Source of the DNA: UMGS1783 sp900555065
GTDB lineage: Bacteria; Bacillota; Clostridia; Oscillospirales; UMGS1783
Reading direction: 5' to 3'
Assembly: GCA_937991645.1 (NCBI GenBank)
Contig: CALKPL010000025.1
Span: 62,001 to 126,000 of the forward strand
Length of the DNA: 64,000 nucleotides
The notes beneath the pieces were generated by a model. The model was not told the origin of the DNA. It was given only the letters and a program-made list of their open reading frames with translations, and did no database searches. Shown piece by piece: positions 16,636 through 25,959 of this stretch (the stretch's first letter is position 1; each line of letters starts with the position of its first letter). The position numbers and the translations under genes were made by a program.

Positions 16636-17627
16636 GAATACTTGTGGATGCAATGGGCGGCGACAACGCGCCGCTCGAGATTTTGAAGGGCTGCAAGCTG
16701 GCGGCGGACGAATACGGGTACGATATCATTCTGTGCGGCGACGAACGCAGGGTCCGCAGGATTTTGGAAGAGAACGGCCTGGTTTGTGGGAAATTTGCGT
16801 ATGCGGACGCGCCGGAAACAATTGAGATGACCGATCATGCCGATGCGGTTATCAAGGAGAAAAAGGACTCCTCCATGGCCGTCGGCCTCCGTCTGCTCAA
16901 AGCGGGGGAAGGGGACGCTTTTGTCACGGCTGGCAACACGGGCGCGGCGCTGGTCGGTTCCTCGCTGGTCCTTCGGCGTATCAAAGGGATCAAACGCGCG
17001 GCCATTGCGACGATACTGCCCGCCCGCAACGGGATGAGCATGCTCATCGACTGCGGCGCCAACGTCGAATGCAAGGCGGAATACTTAAACCAGTTCGGGC
17101 TGATGGGCTCGTTGTATGTAAAGGCCGTTCTCGGCATAGAGTCACCAAAAGTTGCTCTGCTCAACAACGGCGCGGAGCCGACGAAAGGCGCGCCGCTGCA
17201 GGTGGAGGCGTATAAGCTGCTGAGCGCGAACCCCTACGTCAACTTCATCGGCAACATCGAAGGCCGCGACGGCCCGCTTGGTGCGGCGGACGTTATTGTC
17301 TGCGACGGGTTCACCGGAAACGTATACCTGAAAACAATGGAGGGCATGGGCCAGCTGATTCTCAAAAGCCTCAAGGATATTTTGCTTGCAAATACGAAAA
17401 CCAAGCTGGGCGGCCTGCTGCTCAAATCGCAGATCGAATCGTTCCGGCGTACGTTTGATTACAGGGAATACGGCGGCGCGCCGCTGCTCGGCATCGACGG
17501 CGCGGTGATCAAGGCGCACGGTTCTTCGGACGCTGTTACCATCAAGAACGCAGTACGGCAGGCGGCGTCCTTCGCCAAGTCCGGCGTCAATGAAACGCTC
17601 CGTCACGCCGTTTTCGATATTTCATAA
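16632..17627 (+). CDS. plsX: Phosphate acyltransferase PlsX
   Basis: Converts acyl-ACP to acyl phosphate, the donor for the first acylation of glycerol-3-phosphate in phospholipid synthesis. The 331-residue protein shows the family start RILVDAMGGDNAP, ALVGSSLVLRRIKGI, and DGFTGNVYLKTMEG. It overlaps trmFO by four bases. The acyl carrier protein it uses is encoded next, behind its own promoter. No fabD, fabG or fapR is present at this locus, unlike the Bacillus cluster. Confidence 0.96.
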   Translation: MRILVDAMGGDNAPLEILKGCKLAADEYGYDIILCGDERRVRRILEENGLVCGKFAYADAPETIEMTDHADAVIKEKKDSSMAVGLRLLKAGEGDAFVTAGNTGAALVGSSLVLRRIKGIKRAAIATILPARNGMSMLIDCGANVECKAEYLNQFGLMGSLYVKAVLGIESPKVALLNNGAEPTKGAPLQVEAYKLLSANPYVNFIGNIEGRDGPLGAADVIVCDGFTGNVYLKTMEGMGQLILKSLKDILLANTKTKLGGLLLKSQIESFRRTFDYREYGGAPLLGIDGAVIKAHGSSDAVTIKNAVRQAASFAKSGVNETLRHAVFDIS

Positions 17628-17655
17628 AAATTTTTGTGAAATATTGTTATTTCTC

Positions 17656-17684
17656 TTGACACCGTGGAATAATATCACTATTAT
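17656..17684 (+). promoter_or_regulatory. Strong sigma-A promoter for acpP
   Basis: TTGACA (17656-17661), 17-base spacer, TATTAT (17679-17684), 37 bases before the acpP start. No FapR-like operator was recognised. Confidence 0.75.
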
Positions 17685-17720
17685 TTTGTGTGTATATTGA
17701 AACCTGAAGGAGTGGGACAC

Positions 17721-17948
17721 ATGATTTTTGATAAAGTCAAGGCCATTATCTTGGAACAGTTTATGGCGGATGAAGACTCGATTACGATGCAGACCTCTTT
17801 CATAGACGATCTGGAAGCCGATTCGCTGGATCTGATCGAGCTTGTCATGGCGATCGAAGAGGAATTCGGCCTGAGTATTGAGGATCAGGACGTAGGGGAT
17901 ATCAAAACGGTCGGCGACGTCGTCAACTATATCTCGGAAAGACAGTGA
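17721..17948 (+). CDS. acpP: Acyl carrier protein
   Basis: Carries growing acyl chains on a phosphopantetheine arm. The 75-residue acidic protein has the prosthetic-group serine in DLEADSLDLIELVMAIEEEF, about residue 37. AAGGAG precedes the ATG at 17721. It has its own strong promoter and is followed by a hairpin before rnc. plsX - acpP - rnc order is typical of Firmicutes. Confidence 0.97.
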   Translation: MIFDKVKAIILEQFMADEDSITMQTSFIDDLEADSLDLIELVMAIEEEFGLSIEDQDVGDIKTVGDVVNYISERQ

Positions 17949-17971
17949 GTTTATACGACGCTGCTTTTTTT

Positions 17972-17996
17972 CAATATCCCCTCAGCGGGGATATTG
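17972..17996 (+). terminator. Hairpin after acpP
   Basis: A perfect 10-bp stem (CAATATCCCC with GGGGATATTG), 5-base loop, followed by TTATTAT. The broken T run suggests a partial terminator, letting some transcripts run into rnc, for which I see no separate promoter. Confidence 0.6.
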
Positions 17997-18038
17997 TTAT
18001 TATGATTCCATATTTTTTGTAATTTCAGGAGGGGCTCA

Positions 18039-18722
18039 ATGGAAATAAGTGTATTGCAGCAGGCGATTGGATATGAATTTCAGGATTTAACTCTGCTGGA
18101 TCGGGCCCTGACGCATTCCTCGTACGTCAACGAGAGCAGACAGTGCGTCGCCTCCAATGAACGCCTGGAGTTTCTGGGCGATTCCGTGCTCGGTTTCATC
18201 TGCGCAAAGCTGCTGTTTCTTGAGAACAGGAAATTTGACGAAGGGGATTTGAGTAAACTGCGCGCGGCGCTGGTCTGCGAAGCTTCGCTCGCAAAGTTCG
18301 CGAGGGAAATCAAGCTCGGGGAATACATGCATTTCAGCCGCAGCGAAGAGCAGAGCGGTGGGAAGGACCGGCCCTCTATTCTGGCCGACGCATTCGAAGC
18401 GCTGATTGCGGCGATTTATCTGGACGGCGGCATGGAGGCTGCGGAGCGGTTTGTGCTGCCCTATCTCGAGGCTGGTATGCCGGACGCGTTGTCGGGCCGC
18501 CTGTTCCGGGACGCCAAAACCATATTGCAGGAAATCGTTCAGCAGAACCCGGGCGAGCGGCTGGAGTACAAGCTCCTGCGGACGGAGGGGCCGGACCACA
18601 ACAAGGTATTCACCGTTGCCGTTATGCTCAACAGCAACCAGATCGGCAAAGGTACGGGGCACAGCAAAAAAGAGGCGGAACAGCGGGCTGCGGACGAGGC
18701 GCTGGGACTGATGGGACTGTGA
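18039..18722 (+). CDS. rnc: Ribonuclease III
   Basis: Cuts double-stranded RNA in rRNA and mRNA maturation. The 227-residue protein has the signature NERLEFLGDSVLG near residue 40, the second acidic site DAFEALIAAIYLDGG near residue 120, and a C-terminal double-stranded RNA-binding domain (GTGHSKKEAEQRAADEAL). AGGAGG lies 8 bases before the ATG. The stop codon overlaps the GTG start of the next gene. Confidence 0.97.
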   Translation: MEISVLQQAIGYEFQDLTLLDRALTHSSYVNESRQCVASNERLEFLGDSVLGFICAKLLFLENRKFDEGDLSKLRAALVCEASLAKFAREIKLGEYMHFSRSEEQSGGKDRPSILADAFEALIAAIYLDGGMEAAERFVLPYLEAGMPDALSGRLFRDAKTILQEIVQQNPGERLEYKLLRTEGPDHNKVFTVAVMLNSNQIGKGTGHSKKEAEQRAADEALGLMGL

Positions 18723-19735
18723 AAAAGCACGTCAATATCCCCATATTCATTCCGCACATGGCCTGTCCGCACCAGTGCTCGTTCTGCGACCAGCGGCGAA
18801 TCGCCGGTGCGCGGCGCCCGCCGGACCCCGACGAGGTATATACGATCATACAAAAGGCTATCCGCACGGTCGACCGGACCCGGCAGACGTGTGAGATAGC
18901 CTTTTTTGGCGGAAGCTTCACCGGTATCGGCGCGCCGCTTATGCGCGCGTATCTGGACGCCGCGGCGCATTTTTGCGGGCAGGCGGACGGCATCCGACTC
19001 TCCACCCGGCCGGACTACATAGACGACGAAGTGATCGGGCTGCTGCGCGCCTACCCGGTCACAACCATAGAGCTCGGCGCCCAGAGTATGGACGACGCAG
19101 TGCTGCGTATCAACGGCCGCGGCCATTCGGCCCAGGATACCCTGCGCGCCGCGTCGCGTATCCGCGCGGCGGGGTTTTCGCTCGTTATGCAGATGATGAC
19201 CGGCCTGCCGGGCGATACGCCGGCCGGCGCGAAAAGAACGGCGGAAACGCTGTGTTCGCTGCGTCCGGACGCAGTTCGGATTTACCCGTGCGTGGTGGTG
19301 CGCGGGACCGAGCTGGAAAGGCGGTATCGCGCCGGCGAGTACACGCCCGCATCGCTCCGGGAATCCGTATCTCTGTGCGCTGATCTGCGCCTGCTCTTTG
19401 AACGCGCGGGTGCGGCCGTCATCCGGCTCGGATTGCATGCGGACAGCCGGTTTGCCGCGGAGGACGTAGTTGCGGGCCCGTTTCATCCGGCCTTTGGCGA
19501 GATGTGTGAAAACGCGATTTTTTATAAGCTTATGTATACGGCGCTGGCGGATTTTGCGGGATCGGACGAAGTATGCGTCCATGTCGCGCCGCAGGCGCTG
19601 TCCAAGGCGGTCGGGCAGCGGCGCGCCAATGTCACGGCTCTCGAACGCGCGCTTGGGATCGGACGCGTCCGCGTCCGGCCCGATGCAGGTCTTGCCGGCC
19701 GCCGCCTGTTCGCCGTGCCCGCAGAAAAGGACTGA
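18719..19735 (+). CDS. Radical SAM protein, Elp3-like, of the rnc-smc cluster
   Basis: A 338-residue radical S-adenosylmethionine enzyme. The iron-sulfur motif CPHQCSFCDQR (CxxxCxxC) is at residues 16-26, followed by the SAM-binding stretch IAFFGGSFTGI. The family resembles the catalytic half of Elp3 and occurs between rnc and smc in many Clostridia, but its reaction is not established to my knowledge. The start is GTG and overlaps the rnc stop by four bases, so translation is probably coupled. A tRNA or other RNA modification role is plausible from the neighbours only. Confidence 0.85.
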   Translation: MKKHVNIPIFIPHMACPHQCSFCDQRRIAGARRPPDPDEVYTIIQKAIRTVDRTRQTCEIAFFGGSFTGIGAPLMRAYLDAAAHFCGQADGIRLSTRPDYIDDEVIGLLRAYPVTTIELGAQSMDDAVLRINGRGHSAQDTLRAASRIRAAGFSLVMQMMTGLPGDTPAGAKRTAETLCSLRPDAVRIYPCVVVRGTELERRYRAGEYTPASLRESVSLCADLRLLFERAGAAVIRLGLHADSRFAAEDVVAGPFHPAFGEMCENAIFYKLMYTALADFAGSDEVCVHVAPQALSKAVGQRRANVTALERALGIGRVRVRPDAGLAGRRLFAVPAEKD

Positions 19736-19830
19736 TCCCGCGCCGCGGCAAATCAGAGCGCGCATTCGGCCGCGTTTGCGCGCGTATGCGGGGCGTAGCC
19801 TGTGAATCGGGCGCGGATCGCAGAATTCTC

Positions 19831-19859
19831 TTGAAAAGCAGCCTTTAATTTGGTAAAAT
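19831..19859 (+). promoter_or_regulatory. Promoter for the smc operon
   Basis: TTGAAA (19831-19836), 17-base spacer, extended -10 TGGTAAAAT (TAAAAT at 19854-19859), in a 190-base gap after the radical SAM gene. Confidence 0.6.
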
Positions 19860-19926
19860 ATTAAAATAGCCGTGCGCCCGCAGCAAAAGCCTGCACAGGC
19901 GGGCGCGGCGAGAGTAGAGGAAAGGC

Positions 19927-22900
19927 GTGAAGCTGTTCATGCATCTGAAATCGTTGCTGATCCAGGGTTTTAAGTCGTTTCCGGACAAGACCACGATCCA
20001 CTTCAACGACGGAATCACCGCCATCGTCGGGCCGAACGGCAGCGGAAAAAGCAATATTACCGACGCCATACGCTGGGTTCTGGGCGAGATGAGCTCGAAA
20101 CTGCTGCGCGGTTCCAAGATGGAAGACGTGGTGTTTGACGGTACGCAGTCGCGCAGCGCTATGGGGTTTGCAGAAGTTTCCCTGGTCCTTGACAACAGTG
20201 ACGGCAGCCTTCCCATTGATTTTTCCGAGGTGACAGTGACGCGCCGGTTTTATCGTTCGGGCGAGAGCGAGTACCGGATCAACCGCAATATCGTACGTCT
20301 GAAGGATATCCACGAGCTGTTTATGGACACCGGCCTTGGCCGCGACGGGTACTCCATGATCGGCCAGGGCAAGATTGCCGACATCATCTCCGTCAAGAGC
20401 GACGAGCGCCGGCAGGTGTTTGAAGAGGCCGCCGGTATCTCCAAATACAGATACCGCAGGGCCGAAGCGGAGCGCCGGCTCGCGCAGACGGAAGAAAACC
20501 TCATACGGATTCAGGACATTTTATCCGAGCTTGGCGAACGGGTGGGGCCTCTGGGCCTGCAGGCCGAGACCGCGCGGGAATATCTGGCCCTGCGCGAGGA
20601 GAAAAAAGGCCTGGAAGTAAGCCTATGGCTTGCGAACATAGAAAAAATCCAGGCGGGCCGCCAGCAGATGGAGGCCGACTGCGCCGCGGCGCGGGAGAGT
20701 CTGGAGAACACGGAAGCGAACGCGGCGCAGCTGGAGCGGCGGATTGACGAGATCTACGCGCAGAGCCAGTCGTTTACCGCTGAGATAGAGCGTATCCGCG
20801 AACGGGTCGCGGCGTTGCAGGAACAGGCGCAGGAGAAGGAGGGGAACCTTTCGCTTCTGCGCAGTGAAATAGAGCATGGCCAGCGGCTTGCCGCCCGCCT
20901 GCAGGAGGATATGCGGCAGGACGGCGAGAAACTGCAGGATTTCGACAGCCAGATCGAGGACCAGCGCGCCCGTATCGACGGTAACCGCACGCAGATCAGT
21001 GTGCTGACGGCCGAAGCGCAGGCGCTGGCGGAGAGCGGAGTTTCCATAGAGGCTGCGGAGGGCGGCAAGCGCGCGCAGCTGGACCAGCTCAACCGTTCTG
21101 TTATGGAACTGAACGGCGAGGTTACTGAACTGAAACTGAAGATAGGCTATGCAGATAACAGTATATCCGTGCAGTCTGAAAACCGCAGCCGGCTGGAGGA
21201 GCAGGCGCGCGCGAGTGCCGCCGCTACCGCGCAGTTAAGCGAAAACGCGGCGCAGCTGGAGCGCGAAGGCGCGGAGCTTGAGGAGCGTATACAGTCGGCC
21301 GCGAACGTGATCAGCGGCTATAGGCTCCGTATGCAGCAGGCGAAAGACCGGCTCGACGCTGAAACGGAAAAGCGCGGCGCGCTGGAACGCGCCATCGCCC
21401 AGAAGACCCTGCGCCTGCAGACGCTGCGGGATATGCAGGCCCATTTCGAAGGCTATTACGGCAGCGTCAGGAGCGTCATGCAGGCGAGCGCGCGCGGCGT
21501 GCTGCGCGGCGTGGAAGGCCCTGTGTCCGAGCTCATCCGCACGCAGGATCGTTACGCCGTCGCAGTCGAGACCGCGCTTGGCAGCCAAATCCAGAATATA
21601 GTGGTCGGCACCGACGCCGACGCCAAGGCCGCGATTCAGTACCTGAAAAGCGGCGGCGCTGGCCGGGCGACCTTTCTGCCGGTCGCAACCATCCGCGGCC
21701 GCGTAAACGAGCCGTCCGCTCTGCGGGGCGCGCCGGGTTACCTCGGCCCGGCATCCGGCGTCGTCGAGTGCGAGCCCCGCTATCGCGGCATTGTCGAGTG
21801 GCTGCTCGGCCGTGTCTGCCTGGTGGAAAGCCTGGACGACGCGGTGCGCTGCGCAAAGCAGTCCGGATACCAGTTCCGGATGGTTACGCTGGACGGGCAG
21901 GTCGTCAATGCAGGCGGCAGTCTGACCGGCGGTTCTGCCGCCAAAGGCGCGGGCCTGCTCAAGCGGCGCGGCGAGATAGAACGCATGGAAAACGAACTCA
22001 AAGCGGAAACAGCGGAGTTTGACCGCTTTTCCGGCAGGCTGAAAGAGATAGAAGAAAAATACGCGGCCGACGTAGCTTATGTCGAGGGCGTGGAGGCCGA
22101 AATTCGTTCGCTTGGAGAGGCGAAGACGGTCTGGACCCTCAAGCGGGACGACCTTGCGCAGCGGCTTGCGGCAACACAGGCCGCGGCACAACGCGAGCGG
22201 CAGCTTCGCCGGGAAGCCGACGAGCAAATCGCGGCGCTGCAGGCCGGGCGGGAGGCGGACGCCGCCGCGCAGGCCGAGTTGGAGCGCAAGCTGGACGCGC
22301 TGCAGGCCGAACAGGCCGAGCTGACCCGAGGCCGGGAGGAGATTGTACAACGGCGCGAGGCGCTGAAAGCGCAGACGGCGCAGCTGCAAATGCGGATTTT
22401 CACGCTGGAAAAAGACAATGAGGCGCTGGAACAGAACGTCGCGCAGCTGGAACAGTACAAGCAGGAGCGCGCCGCCCTTTCGTGCACAAGACAGGAAGAG
22501 ATTGAAAGCATACGCGAGAAAAACGAGCGCCTTCGCGCGGATATAGACCGGACGCAAGCCGAGGCGCAGGCCTTAAAAGAGCAGGCCGCGCAGGAACAGG
22601 GCGGAATCGCCGGCCTTGTCGCCCGCCGTGAACAGACCGAGCGCGATGTTACGGCTGTCCGCGGCGAAGCAAAAGACGCGGCCGCGCTCAAGGAAAGCCT
22701 GATCCGCGAGGTGGAACGACTCGAGAGCCGGCGCGAAAGCGTCGCCGCCGAATACGACGGACTGGTCATGAAACTGTTCGACGAATACGAGCTGACGCTG
22801 AGCGAAGCCGCCGGCGTGCGGGTAGAAATAGAGAGCGTCCCGAAAGCGCAGCGCCGCCTGGGCGAAATTCGTTCCCGTATGAAGGGGATGGGCGATGTAA

Positions 22901-23508
22901 ACGTCGGCGCGATCGACGAGTATCAGGCGGTAAAGCAGCGCCATGAATTCCTGCTCGCGCAGACCAACGACCTTACAACTGCCAAAGCGGACATTGAAAA
23001 GGTGATTGCCGACCTGACGCAGCGTATGAAAACGATCTTTTCGGAACGCTTTAAGATCATAAACGAGCGCTTTAAAGCGATCTTTGCCGACCTGTTCGGC
23101 GGCGGCAGCGCCGATATTCTGCTCACCGACCCGGGCGACGTGCTCGGTTCGCCTATCGAAATCAAGGTCTCTCCGCCGGGCAAGGTGATCAAGAACCTTT
23201 CAGCCCTTTCGGGCGGCGAACAGGCTTTTGTCGCCATTGCGCTGTATTTTGCCATTCTCAAGGTACGGCCTACGCCATTTTGCGTCATGGACGAGATCGA
23301 TACTTCGCTTGACGAAGTCAACACGGTCAAATTCGCGGAATATCTGCGCCGGCTCTCGTCGGCAACGCAGTTCATCATCGTAACGCACCGGCGCGGCACC
23401 ATGGAGGAGGCCGACGTACTGTACGGCGTAACCATGCAGGACGAGGGCGTGTCCAAACTGCTTACCATCAATGTAAACGATGTCTATCAGAAACTTAAAA
23501 TCGGTTAA
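19927..23508 (+). CDS. smc: Chromosome partition protein SMC
   Basis: The core ATPase of bacterial condensin, organising and segregating the chromosome with ScpA and ScpB. The 1193-residue protein has the N-terminal Walker A motif GPNGSGKSN at 35-43, long coiled coils, a globular hinge at about 510-680 (GPVSELIRTQDRYAVAVE...NAGGSLTGGS), a second coiled coil and a C-terminal head with the ABC signature LSGGEQAF and Walker B FCVMDEIDTSLDE. I chose the GTG at 19927, which has AGAGG at the right distance; an ATG four codons later is closer to the usual family start but lies too far from that site. It is followed by ftsY, as in many Firmicutes. Confidence 0.97.
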   Translation: MKLFMHLKSLLIQGFKSFPDKTTIHFNDGITAIVGPNGSGKSNITDAIRWVLGEMSSKLLRGSKMEDVVFDGTQSRSAMGFAEVSLVLDNSDGSLPIDFSEVTVTRRFYRSGESEYRINRNIVRLKDIHELFMDTGLGRDGYSMIGQGKIADIISVKSDERRQVFEEAAGISKYRYRRAEAERRLAQTEENLIRIQDILSELGERVGPLGLQAETAREYLALREEKKGLEVSLWLANIEKIQAGRQQMEADCAAARESLENTEANAAQLERRIDEIYAQSQSFTAEIERIRERVAALQEQAQEKEGNLSLLRSEIEHGQRLAARLQEDMRQDGEKLQDFDSQIEDQRARIDGNRTQISVLTAEAQALAESGVSIEAAEGGKRAQLDQLNRSVMELNGEVTELKLKIGYADNSISVQSENRSRLEEQARASAAATAQLSENAAQLEREGAELEERIQSAANVISGYRLRMQQAKDRLDAETEKRGALERAIAQKTLRLQTLRDMQAHFEGYYGSVRSVMQASARGVLRGVEGPVSELIRTQDRYAVAVETALGSQIQNIVVGTDADAKAAIQYLKSGGAGRATFLPVATIRGRVNEPSALRGAPGYLGPASGVVECEPRYRGIVEWLLGRVCLVESLDDAVRCAKQSGYQFRMVTLDGQVVNAGGSLTGGSAAKGAGLLKRRGEIERMENELKAETAEFDRFSGRLKEIEEKYAADVAYVEGVEAEIRSLGEAKTVWTLKRDDLAQRLAATQAAAQRERQLRREADEQIAALQAGREADAAAQAELERKLDALQAEQAELTRGREEIVQRREALKAQTAQLQMRIFTLEKDNEALEQNVAQLEQYKQERAALSCTRQEEIESIREKNERLRADIDRTQAEAQALKEQAAQEQGGIAGLVARREQTERDVTAVRGEAKDAAALKESLIREVERLESRRESVAAEYDGLVMKLFDEYELTLSEAAGVRVEIESVPKAQRRLGEIRSRMKGMGDVNVGAIDEYQAVKQRHEFLLAQTNDLTTAKADIEKVIADLTQRMKTIFSERFKIINERFKAIFADLFGGGSADILLTDPGDVLGSPIEIKVSPPGKVIKNLSALSGGEQAFVAIALYFAILKVRPTPFCVMDEIDTSLDEVNTVKFAEYLRRLSSATQFIIVTHRRGTMEEADVLYGVTMQDEGVSKLLTINVNDVYQKLKIG

Positions 23509-23522
23509 GAAAGGAAATGCGC

Positions 23523-24434
23523 ATGGGTTTGTTTGATAAAATCAAAGGCTCGCTCGCCAAAACGCGCCAGTCGTTCGGCGCGAACCTCAACGCCGTCATG
23601 TCCGGCTTTCGCCGCGTGGACGAGGATTTTCTGGAGGAACTGCTGGAAGTGCTCGTCATGGCCGACGTCGGCCTGGAAGTCTCGGAAAACATCGTGGACG
23701 CATTGCGCAAGCGCGCGAAACTGCAGCGGATTGTGACGGAAGAGGATTTGCGTGAGGCGCTGGCCGGCGTGATCTGCGAGGAGATGCAGAGCGGGGACGG
23801 CGCGCTGAAAATAGGTACCCGCCCGTCCGTCATTCTGCTCGTCGGCGTCAACGGCGTAGGGAAGACGACGGCGGCGGCCAAGCTCGCGTATTACCTGAAA
23901 AACCAGGGTAAAAAAGTCCTGTTCGCCGCGGCTGACACCTTCCGCGCCGCCGCGGCGGAGCAGTTGTCGATATGGGCCGGTCGGGTCGGCGTGGACATTG
24001 TGCGCCATAACGAGGGCGGCGACCCCGCCGCCGTGGTGTTTGACGCGATTTCGGCGGCAAAGGCGCGCGGTACGGATGTGATTATCTGCGACACGGCGGG
24101 CCGCCTGCATAATAAAAAGCACCTGATGGAGGAGCTGACGAAGATCCGGCGCGTCATCGACCGTGAGCTGCCGGATGCGGATAAGGAAGTTCTGCTCGTA
24201 CTCGACGCGACAACGGGACAGAACGCGCTGTTGCAGGCCAAGGAGTTTAAGGACGCGACCGATTTCACAGGTATCATCCTCACCAAGCTCGACGGCACGG
24301 CCAAGGGCGGCATGGCGATCGGCGTGCTCAGAGAACTGGGCATTCCCATCAAGTTTGTGGGCCTTGGCGAACAAATGACGGATTTGGAGCCGTTTTCCGC
24401 GGAACAATACGCGAGGGGGCTTGTGTCTTTATGA
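23523..24434 (+). CDS. ftsY: Signal recognition particle receptor FtsY
   Basis: Docks ribosome-nascent chain-SRP complexes at the membrane. The 303-residue NG-domain GTPase lacks a long acidic N-terminal domain, as is normal in Gram-positives. The P loop GVNGVGKTT is at 108-116; DTFRAAAAEQL, DTAGRL and TKLDGTAKGG follow in the expected order. AAAGGAA precedes the ATG at 23523. The stop overlaps rdgB (ATGA). The partner gene ffh is not in this window. Confidence 0.97.
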   Translation: MGLFDKIKGSLAKTRQSFGANLNAVMSGFRRVDEDFLEELLEVLVMADVGLEVSENIVDALRKRAKLQRIVTEEDLREALAGVICEEMQSGDGALKIGTRPSVILLVGVNGVGKTTAAAKLAYYLKNQGKKVLFAAADTFRAAAAEQLSIWAGRVGVDIVRHNEGGDPAAVVFDAISAAKARGTDVIICDTAGRLHNKKHLMEELTKIRRVIDRELPDADKEVLLVLDATTGQNALLQAKEFKDATDFTGIILTKLDGTAKGGMAIGVLRELGIPIKFVGLGEQMTDLEPFSAEQYARGLVSL

Positions 24435-25033
24435 GGGTTCTGGTCGCGACAAATAATGCAAAAAAGCGAAAAGAGCTTGACAGCATACTGCATACGCTGG
24501 GCGTGGAGACGGTAACGCCCGCGGAGCTGGGCATCAACTGCGAAGTGGAGGAGACGGGCGAAACCTTTGAAGAGAACGCCATGCTCAAGGCGAAAAATGG
24601 CGCGATTCTGGCCGGTATTCCGGCTATAGCGGACGATTCGGGACTGATGGTGGATGCGCTGGGGGGCCGTCCAGGCGTCTATTCCGCGCGCTACGGCGGC
24701 GAAGGGCTCGACGATGCCGGCCGAACGCTGCGTCTGCTTTCCGAACTCAAGGGCGTGACGGCGCGCGGCGCAAAGTTTGTGAGCGCCATCGCCTATTACG
24801 CGAACGACGGAGACTGTTTCACCGTACGCGGCGAGTGCGCGGGCCGTATTGCGGACGCGCCTCATGGCGCAGGCGGTTTCGGGTACGACCCGATATTTTA
24901 TGTGCCGGAATACGGCATGACCTACTCCGAAATGGACCCGGAGCTGAAAAACCGTATCAGTCATCGCGGCGTAGCGCTCGCACGGTTTTGCGAGCGGTTG
25001 AAACAGACGAGAGAAAAGGATGGAAGTCAATGA
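24431..25033 (+). CDS. rdgB: XTP/dITP diphosphatase (RdgB/HAM1 family)
   Basis: Removes non-canonical purine nucleotides such as XTP and dITP so they are not built into DNA. The 200-residue protein has the substrate motif ATNNAKKRKEL at the start, ADDSGLMVDALGGRPGVYSARYGG near residue 70 split between metal and base binding, GFGYDPIFYVPEYG, and SHRGVALARF near the C-terminus. It is joined by ATGA overlaps to ftsY before it and yhbY after it. Confidence 0.95.
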   Translation: MRVLVATNNAKKRKELDSILHTLGVETVTPAELGINCEVEETGETFEENAMLKAKNGAILAGIPAIADDSGLMVDALGGRPGVYSARYGGEGLDDAGRTLRLLSELKGVTARGAKFVSAIAYYANDGDCFTVRGECAGRIADAPHGAGGFGYDPIFYVPEYGMTYSEMDPELKNRISHRGVALARFCERLKQTREKDGSQ

Positions 25034-25326
25034 TAACGAGCAGACAGCGGGCATATCTGCGCAGCCTTTCCAATACCCTGAAGGCCACGGAGCAAATTGG
25101 GAAAAACGGGCTCACCGACGGCCTGATCGCGCAAATCGACGAATCGCTCGAGCGGCACGAACTGCTGAAAATAAACGTGCTGGAGACAGCGGGCATATCG
25201 GGAAAGCTGTGCGCGGGCGAGCTTGCCGAAGCGCTCGGCGCCGATGTCGTGCAGGTGATCGGCGCCAAGGTCACGCTCTACCGGCCTGCGTCCGATCCGG
25301 AAAAGCGGACGATCGAACTGCCCTGA
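25030..25326 (+). CDS. yhbY: YhbY-type RNA-binding protein (CRM domain)
   Basis: A 98-residue single CRM-domain protein associated with ribosome assembly; the exact role is not settled. It has the family's opening SRQRAYLRSL, the IGKNGLTDGLIAQIDESLERHELLKI core near residues 24-50 (two halves around GLT), and a hydrophobic C-terminal strand (VVQVIGAKVTLYR). Its ATG overlaps the rdgB stop. It is followed by nadD, an order also seen in Bacillus (yqeI-nadD-yqeK-rsfS). Confidence 0.93.
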   Translation: MITSRQRAYLRSLSNTLKATEQIGKNGLTDGLIAQIDESLERHELLKINVLETAGISGKLCAGELAEALGADVVQVIGAKVTLYRPASDPEKRTIELP

Positions 25327-25364
25327 CGGCGTTCGGCCATCTGAAAAAGGGAGAACCGTAAGTG

Positions 25365-25952
25365 ATGAAGATCGGCGTTTTCGGCGGGACATTCAATCCC
25401 CCGCACCGGGGCCATAACCTTCTGCTCAAAGAAATATCAAAGCAGGAGCATTTTGACAAAATTATTATCATACCATCCAATATGCCGCCGCATAAAAACG
25501 TGGAGCACAATGACCCGGCCCGGCGCATGGAGATGGCGCGGCTTGCCTTTCCTGAATACGAAGTGTCGGATATAGAGCTGCGGCGCGGCGGTAAGAGCTA
25601 TACCTGCGATACGCTGGCCGAGCTGAAAAAACAGTACCCTGACGACACGCTCTGCCTCATCTGCGGCAGCGACATGTTCAAAACCCTGCCGAGGTGGCGC
25701 AGTCCGGAACGTATATTTAGGCTTGCCCAGGTCGTCACCGCCGCGCGTGACAAGCGCGACCAGTGGCGGCTGCGGCTGGCAAAGCTATGGTACAGTCTGC
25801 GTTACGGCGCAGTCTGCAGGATTGTGAAGCTCGACCCGATCGTGATCAGCTCAAGCGAAATCCGCCTGTCCGGCCTGGAGGGCGAAGATATATCGCAGTG
25901 GGTGCTTCCGGATGTGTACGAATATATTGTCAAGAATGGACTGTATCGGTGA
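25365..25952 (+). CDS. nadD: Nicotinate-nucleotide adenylyltransferase
   Basis: Transfers AMP to nicotinate mononucleotide in NAD synthesis. The 195-residue protein has the nucleotidyltransferase motif GGTFNPPHRGH near the N-terminus and the second motif SSSEIRLSG near the C-terminus. A GTG one codon before the ATG is another possible start; GGGAG fits both. It lies in the conserved yhbY-nadD-yqeK-rsfS order. Confidence 0.96.
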   Translation: MKIGVFGGTFNPPHRGHNLLLKEISKQEHFDKIIIIPSNMPPHKNVEHNDPARRMEMARLAFPEYEVSDIELRRGGKSYTCDTLAELKKQYPDDTLCLICGSDMFKTLPRWRSPERIFRLAQVVTAARDKRDQWRLRLAKLWYSLRYGAVCRIVKLDPIVISSSEIRLSGLEGEDISQWVLPDVYEYIVKNGLYR

Positions 25953-25959
25953 TGCTTCT

